From assembly GCA_900546645.1 (NCBI GenBank), contig URDR01000085.1, forward strand, positions 1 through 11,900: DNA of 11,900 bases, in the 5' to 3' direction. Below, in pieces: positions 1-8,124 of the stretch. A program made the position numbers and the translations under genes. Origin of the DNA: an uncultured Bacteroides sp. (GTDB taxonomy: Bacteria > Bacteroidota > Bacteroidia > Bacteroidales > Bacteroidaceae). The notes under the pieces are model-generated. The model was not told the origin of the DNA and did no database searches. It worked only from the letters and a program-made list of their open reading frames with translations. Positions within the stretch are counted from its first letter, which is position 1. Every line of letters begins with the position of its first letter.

Positions 1-52
1 GAGCATCTGCCTTACAAGCAGAGGGTCGGCGGTTCGAATCCGTCAACGCCCA
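1..52 (+). tRNA. tRNA-Val (anticodon TAC), 5' part outside the window
   Basis: The window opens inside a tRNA. The anticodon stem is TCTGC (6-10) with GCAGA (18-22), enclosing the loop CTTACAA with anticodon TAC at 13-15, which reads GUA valine codons. The T arm is GGCGG (28-32) and CCGTC (40-44) around TTCGAAT. The acceptor 3' strand AACGCCC (45-51) is followed by discriminator A52. No CCA is encoded, so it must be added after transcription. The 5' acceptor strand and D arm lie before base 1. Confidence 0.95.
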
Positions 53-159
53 CTTCCACTAAATTTAACTTCTCCCTTGAATTTTATATTCATTTCCAAT
101 CTCTAATATAATACAATCCTTATTTATTCTAAACTCCTTTTTTCAAAGGCTTAAATAGC

Positions 160-191
160 TTTGAGGAACTGATTTTTATTTCGTACTTTTG
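160..191 (+). promoter_or_regulatory. Bacteroidetes-type promoter of the cyclophilin gene
   Basis: A -33 element TTTG (160-163) and a -7 element TACTTTTG (184-191) are separated by 20 bases, matching the TTTG-N19-21-TAnnTTTG consensus of the Bacteroidetes primary sigma factor. Transcription should begin near 197, giving a leader of only about 15 nt before the ATG at 212. It probably serves the cyclophilin gene and possibly the following genes, since I saw no better promoter before the M16 gene. Confidence 0.75.
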
Positions 192-211
192 CAGACAAAT
201 AATCTCAAAAG

Positions 212-1054
212 ATGAAACGAATATCTATTTTATTAACCCTGGCTGTATGGAGCATGATGATTGCATGCACCGGCAACCAACAAAAATCAAAATCAATGAA
301 TCAAGGCAACGAAACACTCGTACGGTTAGAAACTACCGAAGGTAATATCACAGTAAAACTCTATGATGAGACTCCGAAACATCGTGACAACTTTATCAAA
401 CTGGCTAAAGAAGGGGTTTATGACAGCACCTTGTTTCATCGCGTCATCAAGAACTTTATGATTCAAGCCGGTGATCCTCAAAGCAAAACAGCTTCTGATA
501 CAGCTACTTTAGGAAGTGGAGATGTAGGCTATACGCTTCCTGCCGAAATCAATCCGAAATTCTTCCATAAAAGAGGAGTATTAGCCGCCGCCCGCTTAGG
601 AGACGAAGTTAATCCCAACCGGGAATCGTCAGGCTGTCAGTTCTACATCGTTACCGGACGAAAATTCAGTGAAGCACAAATGATTAATATGGAAAACCAA
701 ATGAACGAAGCTCGTTTGGAAAATATATTCAATGAATTGGCCCGGAAGCACATGAAAGAAATCTATAAAATGAGAAAAGCCAACGATACCGAAGGCTTAC
801 TGGAACTTCAAGACTCACTGGAAGCGCAAGCACGCGCAAAAGTAGCTAAAGAACCCGCTCTCAAATATACCAAAGAACAAATCAGTGCCTATACCACTAT
901 TGGCGGAGCTCCGCACCTGGATGGCGCATATACCATTTTCGGAGAAGTGACAGAAGGTATGGACATCGTTGATAAAATAGAAAAAGTCAAAACCAACCGA
1001 GGCGACCGTCCGGAAAAAGACATCCGCATTCTTAAAGCTGAAGTATTAGATTAA
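212..1054 (+). CDS. Lipoprotein peptidyl-prolyl cis-trans isomerase (cyclophilin type)
   Basis: This 280-residue protein has a lipoprotein signal: basic start (KR), hydrophobic stretch, and Cys19 after MMIA. The residues after Cys19 (TGNQQKSK) are not acidic, so it lacks the usual Bacteroidetes surface-export signal and probably faces the periplasm. The cyclophilin domain spans about 36-278. FHRVI holds the catalytic Arg77, and FMIQAGD (82-88), SSGCQFYIVTG (139-149) and HLDGAYTIFGEV (235-246) are canonical core motifs. His235 stands where human CypA has Trp121 and Tyr240 where it has His126, as in many bacterial cyclophilins. Residues about 151-225 are a charged, probably helical insertion between core motifs. 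Expected role: catalysing Xaa-Pro isomerisation during folding of envelope proteins. A good promoter lies just upstream, and 88 bases separate it from the M16 gene. Confidence 0.93.
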   Translation: MKRISILLTLAVWSMMIACTGNQQKSKSMNQGNETLVRLETTEGNITVKLYDETPKHRDNFIKLAKEGVYDSTLFHRVIKNFMIQAGDPQSKTASDTATLGSGDVGYTLPAEINPKFFHKRGVLAAARLGDEVNPNRESSGCQFYIVTGRKFSEAQMINMENQMNEARLENIFNELARKHMKEIYKMRKANDTEGLLELQDSLEAQARAKVAKEPALKYTKEQISAYTTIGGAPHLDGAYTIFGEVTEGMDIVDKIEKVKTNRGDRPEKDIRILKAEVLD

Positions 1055-1142
1055 TAACGCAAGTTTTGCAAACTCACTTTCAATGCTAACAGACAATAAA
1101 GCAATAAGTTGAGTACCTACATAACTGAACTTAAAAAGAACA

Positions 1143-2378
1143 ATGATTCAAGTTAATCACTATACACTTGACAATGGCTTACGCATCGTACACAATGAGG
1201 ACAACTCTACCCAAATGGTTGCCCTCAATGTGTTATACGATGTAGGAGCCCGTGACGAAGATCCTGAACATACAGGCTTTGCCCATCTATTTGAGCACTT
1301 AATGTTCGGTGGCTCAATAAACATACCCGACTACGATACTCCCGTACAGAATGCCGGCGGAGAGAACAATGCATGGACCAACAATGATATAACAAACTAT
1401 TACATCACACTTCCCTACCAAAATGCAGAAATCGGATTCTGGCTGGAAAGCGACCGCATGTTGAGTCTTGATTTTTCTCCCAAAAGCTTAGAAGTACAAA
1501 GACAAGTCGTTATTGAAGAGTTCAAACAGCGAAATCTGAACCAACCCTATGGAGATGCCTCTCATCTGTTACGCGAAATAGCTTACCAGAGCCATCCCTA
1601 CAAATGGCCTACCATTGGAAAAGAAGTCAGTCATATAGCCCATGCTACATTAGAAGAAGTCCGAGATTTCTTTTTCCGTTTTTATGCTCCCAATAATGCC
1701 ATACTTGCCGTTACCGGACATATCTCATTTGAAGAAACCATACGGTTGGCAAACAAATGGTTTGGAAACATTCCTAAACGCCAAGTTGCTCCACGAGAGT
1801 TACCGAAAGAAGAGCCCCAAACAGCCCTCCGCCGACTACATGTCAAGCGTCCGGTTCCTGTTGATGCACTTTATATGGCCTTCCATATGTGTAACCGCCA
1901 TCAGCCCGAATATTATGTTTATGACATGATAACCGATGTATTATCCAACGGGCGCTCTTCCCGCTTTATTCAGTCGCTCATACAAGAGCAGCAACTATTT
2001 ACTTCCATTGATGCTTTTATAAGCGGAAGTTTAGACGAGGGATTGATTCAAATCACCGGGAAACCTGCCGAAGGAATTTCTTTGGAGCAAGCCGAACAGG
2101 CTGTATGGAAAGAGCTGGAACGGCTGAAAACAATCCCCGTCACAGAAAACGAACTCGAAAAAGTCAAAAACAGATATGAAAGCGAACAGATTTTCAATAA
2201 CATGAACTATCTGAATGTCGCAACAAACTTGGCTTATTTCGAACTAATAGGACAAGCAGAAGACATTAATTCCGAAGTAGAAAAATATCGGTCAGTTACA
2301 GCTGCACAAATTCAAGAAATAGCTGCCCTCTGTTTCGTTCCCAAAAACTGCAGCATCCTCTACTATCAAAAAAGCTAA
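1143..2378 (+). CDS. M16-family zinc metallopeptidase (pitrilysin/MPP-like, single unit)
   Basis: This 411-residue protein carries the inverted zinc motif HLFEH (48-52): His48 and His52 bind zinc and Glu51 is the catalytic base. The third ligand is Glu125 or Glu126 in VVIEEF, at about the family spacing. The N-terminal M16 domain spans about 10-160 and the M16_C domain about 170-345, with the usual GRSSRFIQSL segment near 270. There is no signal peptide, so it is probably cytoplasmic, unlike the exported M16 proteins also common in Bacteroidetes. At one M16 unit pair it is half the size of pitrilysin and probably works as a dimer. Family members degrade peptides or process precursors; the substrate here is unknown. 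The MATE gene follows after 8 bases, so the two are co-transcribed. Confidence 0.92.
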   Translation: MIQVNHYTLDNGLRIVHNEDNSTQMVALNVLYDVGARDEDPEHTGFAHLFEHLMFGGSINIPDYDTPVQNAGGENNAWTNNDITNYYITLPYQNAEIGFWLESDRMLSLDFSPKSLEVQRQVVIEEFKQRNLNQPYGDASHLLREIAYQSHPYKWPTIGKEVSHIAHATLEEVRDFFFRFYAPNNAILAVTGHISFEETIRLANKWFGNIPKRQVAPRELPKEEPQTALRRLHVKRPVPVDALYMAFHMCNRHQPEYYVYDMITDVLSNGRSSRFIQSLIQEQQLFTSIDAFISGSLDEGLIQITGKPAEGISLEQAEQAVWKELERLKTIPVTENELEKVKNRYESEQIFNNMNYLNVATNLAYFELIGQAEDINSEVEKYRSVTAAQIQEIAALCFVPKNCSILYYQKS

Positions 2379-2386
2379 ACTAACGC

Positions 2387-3712
2387 ATGAAGCAATCGCA
2401 TTACCGAGCCCTGCTCACATTAGGCATTCCCATCGTTATCGGACAAATAGGAATCATTATCCTTGGGTTTGCCGACACGCTGATGATAGGTCATCACAGC
2501 AGTCAGGAGCTGGCCGCTGCCAGCTTTGTCAACAATATGTTTAACCTCGCTATTATATTCAGTACCGGATTTGCATACGGACTAACCCCCATTGTAGGAA
2601 GTTTGTTCGGACAAGGCAAACAGGAAGAAGTGGGTAAGATACTTAAAAATGGATTGGCTGCCAATACGGTTCTTGCCATAGCAGTATGTTTCGCCATGCT
2701 CCTGCTTTATCTAAATATTGGAAATTTGGGACAGCCCGGCGAACTCTTGCCTTTCATACGGCCCTACTTCTTGGTACTGCTTGCTTCCCTTCCGTTTGTA
2801 CTCTGGTTTAACGGATTCAAACAATTCACCGACGGAATTACCGATACTAAAGTATCGATGTGGATTCTGTTAGGAGGAAATATTCTGAACATCATAGGAA
2901 ACTATATTCTTATTTACGGAAAGCTGGGTGCTCCGGAGATGGGATTACTCGGAGCCGGAGTTTCTACTCTATGCTCACGCATCCTGATGGTAGTGGTTTA
3001 CCTGATTCTCTTCTTTGGTACTTCGCGCTACTCTACCTTCAAGAAAGGATATCACGCCGGAGAAATCAACAAGCAGGATTTTTTCCAGCTGAATAAGTTA
3101 GGATTACCCATTGCCGGGCAAATGGGGATGGAAACAGCCTCATTCAGTTTAAGTGCCATTATGGTAGGATGGATAGGAAGTACCGCACTTGCCTCTTACC
3201 AGATTATGATAGCCGTATCACAAGTCTGCTTCATGATGTATTACGGAATGGGGGCTGCCGTATCCGTACGCATCAGCAACTTTTTCGGCCAGGGAGATAT
3301 CGCTGCTACTCGTTACATTGCCTCATCAGGTTTCCGTATCATCCTCACCATGACCATCATATTATCCATTCCTATTTTCCTCTTGCGCCACCAAATCGGA
3401 GGTTGGTTTACGGATGACGTAGCAGTAAGTGCCATGATTCCTCAAATCATCATTCCTTTCCTACTCTATCAATTCGGCGACGGATTACAGATTAACTTTG
3501 CCAATGCGTTGCGAGGTATTGCAGACGTACAGCAGATGATGCTGTTCTCGTTTATCGCCTACTTCATCATCTCATTACCAGCCGGATACCTGTTCGGTTT
3601 CATACTTAACTGGGGAGTAACCGGTATTTGGATGGCCTTTCCTTTCGGACTGACCAGTGCCGGAATCATGTACTATCTACGCTTTCGCTACAAAACATCC
3701 ATAAAACCGTAA
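2387..3712 (+). CDS. MATE-family multidrug/cation efflux transporter
   Basis: This 441-residue, strongly hydrophobic protein is of typical MATE length, with about twelve predicted membrane helices in two six-helix halves divided near residue 225. The first helix contains GFADTLMIG, with Asp30 in the position of the cation-coupling Asp of NorM-type proteins, followed by the conserved loop residues ELAAASFVNN. GLLGAGVST in the first half and GWGVTGIW-like residues near 407 (NWGVTGIWMAF) are also typical. It should export cationic or amphipathic compounds across the inner membrane in exchange for Na+ or H+; the substrate cannot be read from sequence. It starts 8 bases after the M16 gene and ends 3 bases before the kinase, so all three share a transcript and are probably translationally coupled. 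This makes it a plausible output or sensory partner of the kinase. Confidence 0.94.
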   Translation: MKQSHYRALLTLGIPIVIGQIGIIILGFADTLMIGHHSSQELAAASFVNNMFNLAIIFSTGFAYGLTPIVGSLFGQGKQEEVGKILKNGLAANTVLAIAVCFAMLLLYLNIGNLGQPGELLPFIRPYFLVLLASLPFVLWFNGFKQFTDGITDTKVSMWILLGGNILNIIGNYILIYGKLGAPEMGLLGAGVSTLCSRILMVVVYLILFFGTSRYSTFKKGYHAGEINKQDFFQLNKLGLPIAGQMGMETASFSLSAIMVGWIGSTALASYQIMIAVSQVCFMMYYGMGAAVSVRISNFFGQGDIAATRYIASSGFRIILTMTIILSIPIFLLRHQIGGWFTDDVAVSAMIPQIIIPFLLYQFGDGLQINFANALRGIADVQQMMLFSFIAYFIISLPAGYLFGFILNWGVTGIWMAFPFGLTSAGIMYYLRFRYKTSIKP

Positions 3713-3715
3713 ACC

Positions 3716-6244
3716 ATGCTTTCTACCTCCTCTAAAGTTGCCTTCGGATATATATTACTCATAGCTCTGCTTCTGGGAACCCTCGGATATATTTTTCAAC
3801 AAATAACCCTGCTGACCGAAACCACAGGTATGGAACACCGTATAAATAACCGGCGGCACAGCACCCATTACCTCATCAGCAAACTATACGAGGCCGAAAT
3901 CATCGGACAGGCTCTTCACGTAGGAAAACTGAATGAGTATCCGCGCTATAAGAAAGCAATGAGAGAAGTAGGTATAGCCATCGACAGCCTGCAGACGCAG
4001 CTGAAAGACACCTTACAGCAAACCCGATTAGACACCTTACGCACACTTATCCGGAGCAAGGAGAAAAACATGATGCTGGTACTTGAAGCCATGAGAAAAA
4101 TGCCGACCGATGAACTTTACAAACAGCAACTGGACAGTCTCATTTTACAGCAGGACTCTATCTTGCGAAACTCCACCCATTTACACCGCAGAATTGTTAC
4201 CCACCAGAATACCTATACCATTCATCACAAGAAAAAAGCATTTTTCAAGCGGGTAAAAGATGTTTTTGCTCCGGGAAAAACCGACTCTACACTTGTCAAC
4301 AATATTATCAAAGAAGAATATACAGACACTATCGAAGAGGCATTTAGCCCTGTCGATACCATAGCCAGCATGCTTACCGGCATACATGACAAAGTATTCC
4401 AGACCCGGCAAGAACATCAGCGGATGCTAAACAACCGAACTAACCGGCTTCATATTGCCGGAAGTAATTTAAGCAAACGAGTGAACCAACTGCTGGAAAG
4501 CATAGAACAAGATGATATAGCAGCTTCCCAACTCAAGCTTCAGCAAGAGCAAGACATACGCCACCAGGCTGCCCGTACGATGGGACTAATTGCAACCGCT
4601 GGCGTGTTTTTGGTATTGGTCTTCTTTGCCATTATCTGGCGTGACCTTACCCGAAGCAACCATTATCGCCGCGAACTGGAAAAATCAAAACTCTATGCCG
4701 AAAACCTATTGGCTGCACGTGAAAAGCTGATGCTCACTATTACACACGATATTAAAGCACCGGCTGGTTCCATCATCGGCTATATCGATCTGCTAATACG
4801 ATTGACACAAGACAAGAGACAGAACTTTTACTTGACCAATATGAAAAGTTCGGCCCAGCACTTGCTTAACTTAGTAACCTCATTGCTCGACTTTCACCGG
4901 CTTGAAGCAGGAAAAATGGATTTACATCCAGTAGCCTTTAATCCAGCCCAACTTTTCGACGACATCTATAACAGTTTTTTGCCCTTAGCCGAAAAAAAAG
5001 ATTTAGAGCTCTATTTAAAATCAGAAATCCCCCACTCGCTGCATTTAGAAGGAGACCCTTTCCGCATTCGTCAGATAGCCGAAAACCTGCTTTCAAATGC
5101 GTTGAAGTTTACCGCTTCAGGAAGTATTACACTGGCCATCAATTACCGCAGTTCTTCATTTCTATTCAGCGTATCTGATACCGGATGCGGAATAACATTA
5201 CAAGAGCAAGAACGGATTTTCAAAGAATTTACGCGCCTTCAGAACGCACAGGGGCAAGAAGGTTTCGGACTGGGACTTTCTATCACCCACAAGCTGGTTG
5301 AATTACTTAACGGGAACATACAGATTGAAAGTCAACCGAAAAAAGGAAGTACATTCAGTGTATCTATCCCTTTGCCAGCTGTCTGCTCGCATCAAACTGT
5401 ATCAGAAGAAAACAAAGAAACAGCCAGTATTACAACCAGCAATCCACTCCGGATTTTGCTGATTGACGATGACCGTATCCAGATGAATCTTACCGAAACC
5501 TTACTTAAAAACCTGATTGCCCCCCGAGACAGCATCATCCCTACCGTAAAGCCTGAGATTTTCTGCTGCGAACAACCTGAAGAAGTATTCAACCTGCTAC
5601 AGCAGCATCCGTTCGACGTCATCTTTACCGACATTCAAATGCCTGCCATGAATGGATTTGAACTGTTGCAGAACCTACGCTACATGAACCTGCCCCAAGC
5701 CAAAAACATTCCGGTCATAGCCATCACGGCAAGAGGAGATTTAAGTGAAGCCGACTTCTGCGAAAAAGGATTTTCCGGAATGCTCCAAAAGCCTTTCAAT
5801 CTGTCCGATTTACGCAGGATATTATCGGATGCTTTACGTAACAAGGTAGAAAACCGTCCTTTTACTTTGCCTGCCCCAGCCCTCCGTGAAAAGCCGCTGA
5901 ATACGGCAGAGAAATATGATTTTTCTTCACTCACCGCTTTCTCGGAAGACGACCCGGAAGCGGCAAGGGAAATCATCCGCACGTTCCTGGCTGAAACCCA
6001 GAAGAACGTTATCCAGATAAAAGAAGCTTTATCCCAAAAAGAGATGAAAGCCCTCTGTGGCATTGCTCATAAAATGCTGCCCACTTTCACCATGATTAAC
6101 GCCCACGAAGCACTTCCTTCGCTTCAATATCTGGAAAATAAAAGAGATGAAAACATACTTACTGAAGAAGCTGAAGCACATGCCCGGAAAATCATTGAAA
6201 TGGCAGAAAACATGATTCAGAAGTCACAAGAAAATGCGATGTAA
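3716..6244 (+). CDS. Hybrid sensor histidine kinase with receiver and HPt domains
   Basis: This is an 842-residue membrane phosphorelay kinase. TM1 spans about 9-29. A periplasmic helical sensor region of about 260 residues, rich in Gln and charged residues, follows, and then TM2 at about 288-308. The HisKA domain has TITHDIKAPAGS with phospho-acceptor His344. The HATPase domain has the N box NLLSNALKF (457-465), the G1 box SDTGCGI (487-493) and the G2 box GFGLGLSI (516-523). The receiver (about 578-705) has the acidic cluster Asp584-586, phospho-acceptor Asp639, Thr671 and Lys692. A C-terminal HPt domain (about 735-836) has AHKML with His785. All catalytic residues are present. Because the protein ends in an HPt domain it needs a separate receiver as final acceptor, and the next gene supplies one. 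The ligand is unknown. It sits 3 bases after the MATE stop codon. Confidence 0.96.
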   Translation: MLSTSSKVAFGYILLIALLLGTLGYIFQQITLLTETTGMEHRINNRRHSTHYLISKLYEAEIIGQALHVGKLNEYPRYKKAMREVGIAIDSLQTQLKDTLQQTRLDTLRTLIRSKEKNMMLVLEAMRKMPTDELYKQQLDSLILQQDSILRNSTHLHRRIVTHQNTYTIHHKKKAFFKRVKDVFAPGKTDSTLVNNIIKEEYTDTIEEAFSPVDTIASMLTGIHDKVFQTRQEHQRMLNNRTNRLHIAGSNLSKRVNQLLESIEQDDIAASQLKLQQEQDIRHQAARTMGLIATAGVFLVLVFFAIIWRDLTRSNHYRRELEKSKLYAENLLAAREKLMLTITHDIKAPAGSIIGYIDLLIRLTQDKRQNFYLTNMKSSAQHLLNLVTSLLDFHRLEAGKMDLHPVAFNPAQLFDDIYNSFLPLAEKKDLELYLKSEIPHSLHLEGDPFRIRQIAENLLSNALKFTASGSITLAINYRSSSFLFSVSDTGCGITLQEQERIFKEFTRLQNAQGQEGFGLGLSITHKLVELLNGNIQIESQPKKGSTFSVSIPLPAVCSHQTVSEENKETASITTSNPLRILLIDDDRIQMNLTETLLKNLIAPRDSIIPTVKPEIFCCEQPEEVFNLLQQHPFDVIFTDIQMPAMNGFELLQNLRYMNLPQAKNIPVIAITARGDLSEADFCEKGFSGMLQKPFNLSDLRRILSDALRNKVENRPFTLPAPALREKPLNTAEKYDFSSLTAFSEDDPEAAREIIRTFLAETQKNVIQIKEALSQKEMKALCGIAHKMLPTFTMINAHEALPSLQYLENKRDENILTEEAEAHARKIIEMAENMIQKSQENAM

Positions 6245-6261
6245 AAAAGAAAAAGCATCCA

Positions 6262-6295
6262 TTACACACTATCTCCGAATAAAGTTTTATCTTTG
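6262..6295 (+). promoter_or_regulatory. Possible separate promoter for the sigma-54 activator gene
   Basis: A full -7 match TATCTTTG lies at 6288-6295 in the 81-base gap after the kinase. The -33 region is poor (TTACAC at 6262-6267 instead of TTTG). A start near 6301 would leave a leader of about 25 nt. If it works, the activator can be made independently of the M16-MATE-kinase transcript, perhaps with help from another factor. Confidence 0.5.
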
Positions 6296-6325
6296 CATTA
6301 TTAAAATAATCAGAAAAAATCACAC

Positions 6326-7672
6326 ATGGCTTCGTCTATACTTATCGTTGAGGATGATTTGACTTTTTCTACCATGCTGAAAACATGGTTGGGTAAAAAA
6401 GGATTTGAAATAGAAACTGCCGGAACACAAGCAAAAGCCCGAAAACTCCTATCTTCCTGCGAGTTCGACCTTGTGTTATCAGACCTACGCCTACCCGATC
6501 AAGACGGATTAGCGTTATTAACATGGCTGAGAAAACAAAACAGCCGAATTCCTTTTATCATCATGACCAGCTACGCGGAAATTCAAAACGCTGTTGAAGC
6601 CATGAAGCAAGGAGCCACCGACTATATATCCAAACCGGTACAACCAGACATGCTTCTGAAAAAAATAAACGAAGCAATCTGTCCTGCCGCCCGAACACCG
6701 GAAGTACCTAAAGACACTGCTGACCCCCAAGCATCCCAACATTTTCTTGAAGGAGAGAGCGAAGCGGCCCATCAGCTATACAGCTATGTAAACCTGGTAG
6801 CCCCAACCCAGATGTCCGTACTGATTAACGGAGCCAGCGGTACAGGAAAAGAATATGTGGCACACCGCATCCATCAACTAAGCAAGCGGGCTTCACAGCC
6901 ATTTATTGCCATTGATTGCGGTTCCATTCCCAAAGATTTGGCTGCATCCGAATTTTTCGGCCATGTAAAAGGATCATTTACCGGAGCTTTCACTGACAAA
7001 GCGGGAGCTTTTGAAGAGGCCAACGGAGGAACTTTGTTTCTTGATGAAATAGGAAACTTGAGTTATGAAATCCAGATTCAGCTGCTTCGGGCTTTGCAGG
7101 AACGCCGCATCCGCCGCATCGGTTCTACCAAAGAAATAGAAGTCAACGTACGTCTTGTGAGCGCTACCAATGAGAATCTGAAAGAAGCCATAGCCAAAGG
7201 GACCTTCCGCGAAGACCTTTATCACCGCATCAATGAATTTACGCTGCGTATGCCCTCCCTGAAGGAACGTACAGAAGATATTTTGCTCTTTGCCAATTTC
7301 TTCCTCGACCAAGCCAACCGCGAGCTGGAGCGTAACTTGATTGGATTTGACGCCATGGCCAGTGAAGCGCTGCAAAACTATCCTTGGCCGGGAAATCTTC
7401 GCCAATTAAAAAACACAGTAAAACGGGCCACGCTGTTAGCTAAAGGAGACTTCATCTCATTAAAAGATTTAGGAGAGGAACTGACCGACTACCGGTCTGG
7501 TTCTACAATGCCTGCCTCTTCTTTTTCCCTTTACGATGAAGCTACCGAAAAACAGCGGATTCTAAATGCCTTACAGCAGACCGGGAACAACAAGACAAAA
7601 GCCGCCTTATTATTAGGTGTAGACCGAAAAACATTATATAACAAGATGAAGCTCTACAATATTCCACAATAA
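6326..7672 (+). CDS. NtrC-family sigma-54-dependent response regulator
   Basis: This 448-residue protein has the classic three-part plan. The receiver (about 3-118) has Asp10, Asp11, phospho-acceptor Asp53, Thr81 and Lys103. The AAA+ domain (about 140-372) has Walker A GASGTGKE (169-176), the sigma-54 contact loop GSFTGA (216-221; Ser replaces the usual second-position Ala, a known variant), Walker B GGTLFLDEIG (234-243), arginine-finger candidates Arg295 and Arg301 in FREDLYHRI, and sensor II WPGNLRQ (354-360). A Fis-type helix-turn-helix follows (about 405-446, NNKTKAALLLGV and RKTLYNKM). Nothing essential is missing, so it should oligomerise when phosphorylated and use ATP to open RpoN promoters. 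The upstream kinase with a terminal HPt is its obvious phosphodonor. Its targets are unknown; candidate DNA sites lie just after its stop codon. Confidence 0.96.
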   Translation: MASSILIVEDDLTFSTMLKTWLGKKGFEIETAGTQAKARKLLSSCEFDLVLSDLRLPDQDGLALLTWLRKQNSRIPFIIMTSYAEIQNAVEAMKQGATDYISKPVQPDMLLKKINEAICPAARTPEVPKDTADPQASQHFLEGESEAAHQLYSYVNLVAPTQMSVLINGASGTGKEYVAHRIHQLSKRASQPFIAIDCGSIPKDLAASEFFGHVKGSFTGAFTDKAGAFEEANGGTLFLDEIGNLSYEIQIQLLRALQERRIRRIGSTKEIEVNVRLVSATNENLKEAIAKGTFREDLYHRINEFTLRMPSLKERTEDILLFANFFLDQANRELERNLIGFDAMASEALQNYPWPGNLRQLKNTVKRATLLAKGDFISLKDLGEELTDYRSGSTMPASSFSLYDEATEKQRILNALQQTGNNKTKAALLLGVDRKTLYNKMKLYNIPQ

Positions 7673-7714
7673 TAGTGTGGAATAATTCCACAGCTGCCAC
7701 AACTTGTTCCACAC
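7661..7714. promoter_or_regulatory. TTCCACA/TGTGGAA dyad cluster, candidate activator binding sites
   Basis: Four copies of one motif occur within 54 bases: ATTCCACA (7661-7668), TGTGGAAT (7676-7683), ATTCCACA (7685-7692) and GTTCCACAC (7706-7714). The middle two form a perfect 17-base palindrome (7676-7692), and the first two form a second dyad with a 7-base spacer. The first copy encodes the activator's last residues. Palindromes of this size suit a Fis-type dimer such as the activator's DNA-binding domain. Alternatives are an RNA hairpin after the stop codon, or weak DnaA-like sites. The repetition is seen directly; the function is inferred. Confidence 0.45.
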
Positions 7715-7737
7715 TTTACCCACAATAAAAAAAGGAA

Positions 7738-7803
7738 AGAGAAATAGGACGGAAAAGAAAATCACAGAAAAGTGCCGACGTTCCAACTGTTTCTCTTTTT
7801 TTA
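7738..7803 (+). terminator. Weak possible terminator of the phosphorelay operon
   Basis: AGAGAAA (7738-7744) can pair with TTTCTCT (7790-7796), and T-rich sequence continues to about 7802. The stem is short and AT-rich with a 45-base loop, so termination would be inefficient. It is listed because no better terminator lies between the activator stop codon and the sigma-54-like site. Confidence 0.2.
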
Positions 7804-7897
7804 TCCACCTATAAACACCTGAAATACAAGCCTTACACCCTTTATTCAAAAAAACGTTCCGATTTTATTTCCAAAAAGCCATTTCAAGAAAACAATT

Positions 7898-7913
7898 TGG
7901 CACAAGAATTGTT
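7898..7913 (+). promoter_or_regulatory. Sigma-54 (RpoN) -24/-12 promoter candidate
   Basis: TGGCAC (7898-7903), five bases (AAGAA), then TTGTT (7909-7913) matches the consensus TGGCAC-N5-TTGCW at all positions but one: T replaces the C of the -12 GC. GG and GT are 10 bases apart, which is the required spacing, and the base before TGGCAC is T, as preferred. Transcription would start near 7924. It lies downstream of an intact sigma-54 activator gene and 205 bases beyond the TTCCACA palindrome, a workable distance for enhancer looping. No protein gene follows on this strand before the terminator at 8125. Confidence 0.5.
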
Positions 7914-7973
7914 TTTAATTTAAAGAACGAGGCAATCATCTTTATTCGATATATAAAGGCAAAGATAAAAACA

Positions 7974-8038
7974 AAACGAAGCTAAATAAGGAAACGAAAC
8001 TAAACGAGATAAAGTAAGCTAAGCTAAACGAAACTAAA
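7974..8038 (+). repeat. Direct repeats AAACGAARCTAAA in A-rich tract
   Basis: Three copies of a 13-base unit lie at 7974-7986 (AAACGAAGCTAAA), 7992-8004 and 8026-8038 (both AAACGAAACTAAA). TAAGCTAAGCTAAA at 8015-8028 runs into the third. Start-to-start distances are 18 and 34 bases. The tract is strongly A-rich on the plus strand, with few T. It could be unpaired RNA with repeated binding sites, an AT-rich opening region, or slippage-derived filler. Confidence 0.7.
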
Positions 8039-8124
8039 CTATAAACCCAACCCCATAAAATAAAGTTAGAGATTGTTTTTTCATTCGATCTCTTGATAAA
8101 TGAAGATGCCTATGTGTTAATTGG

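Noticed and set aside
1061..1068. AAGTTTTG as a -7 box for the M16 gene
   Set aside because: The first consensus base is wrong and no TTTG lies about 20 bases upstream, so it is not listed as a promoter.
7634..7849. A 71-codon minus-strand reading frame after the activator gene
   Set aside because: It is antisense to the activator 3' end and the dyad cluster, with a low-complexity Phe-rich product and no recognisable family.
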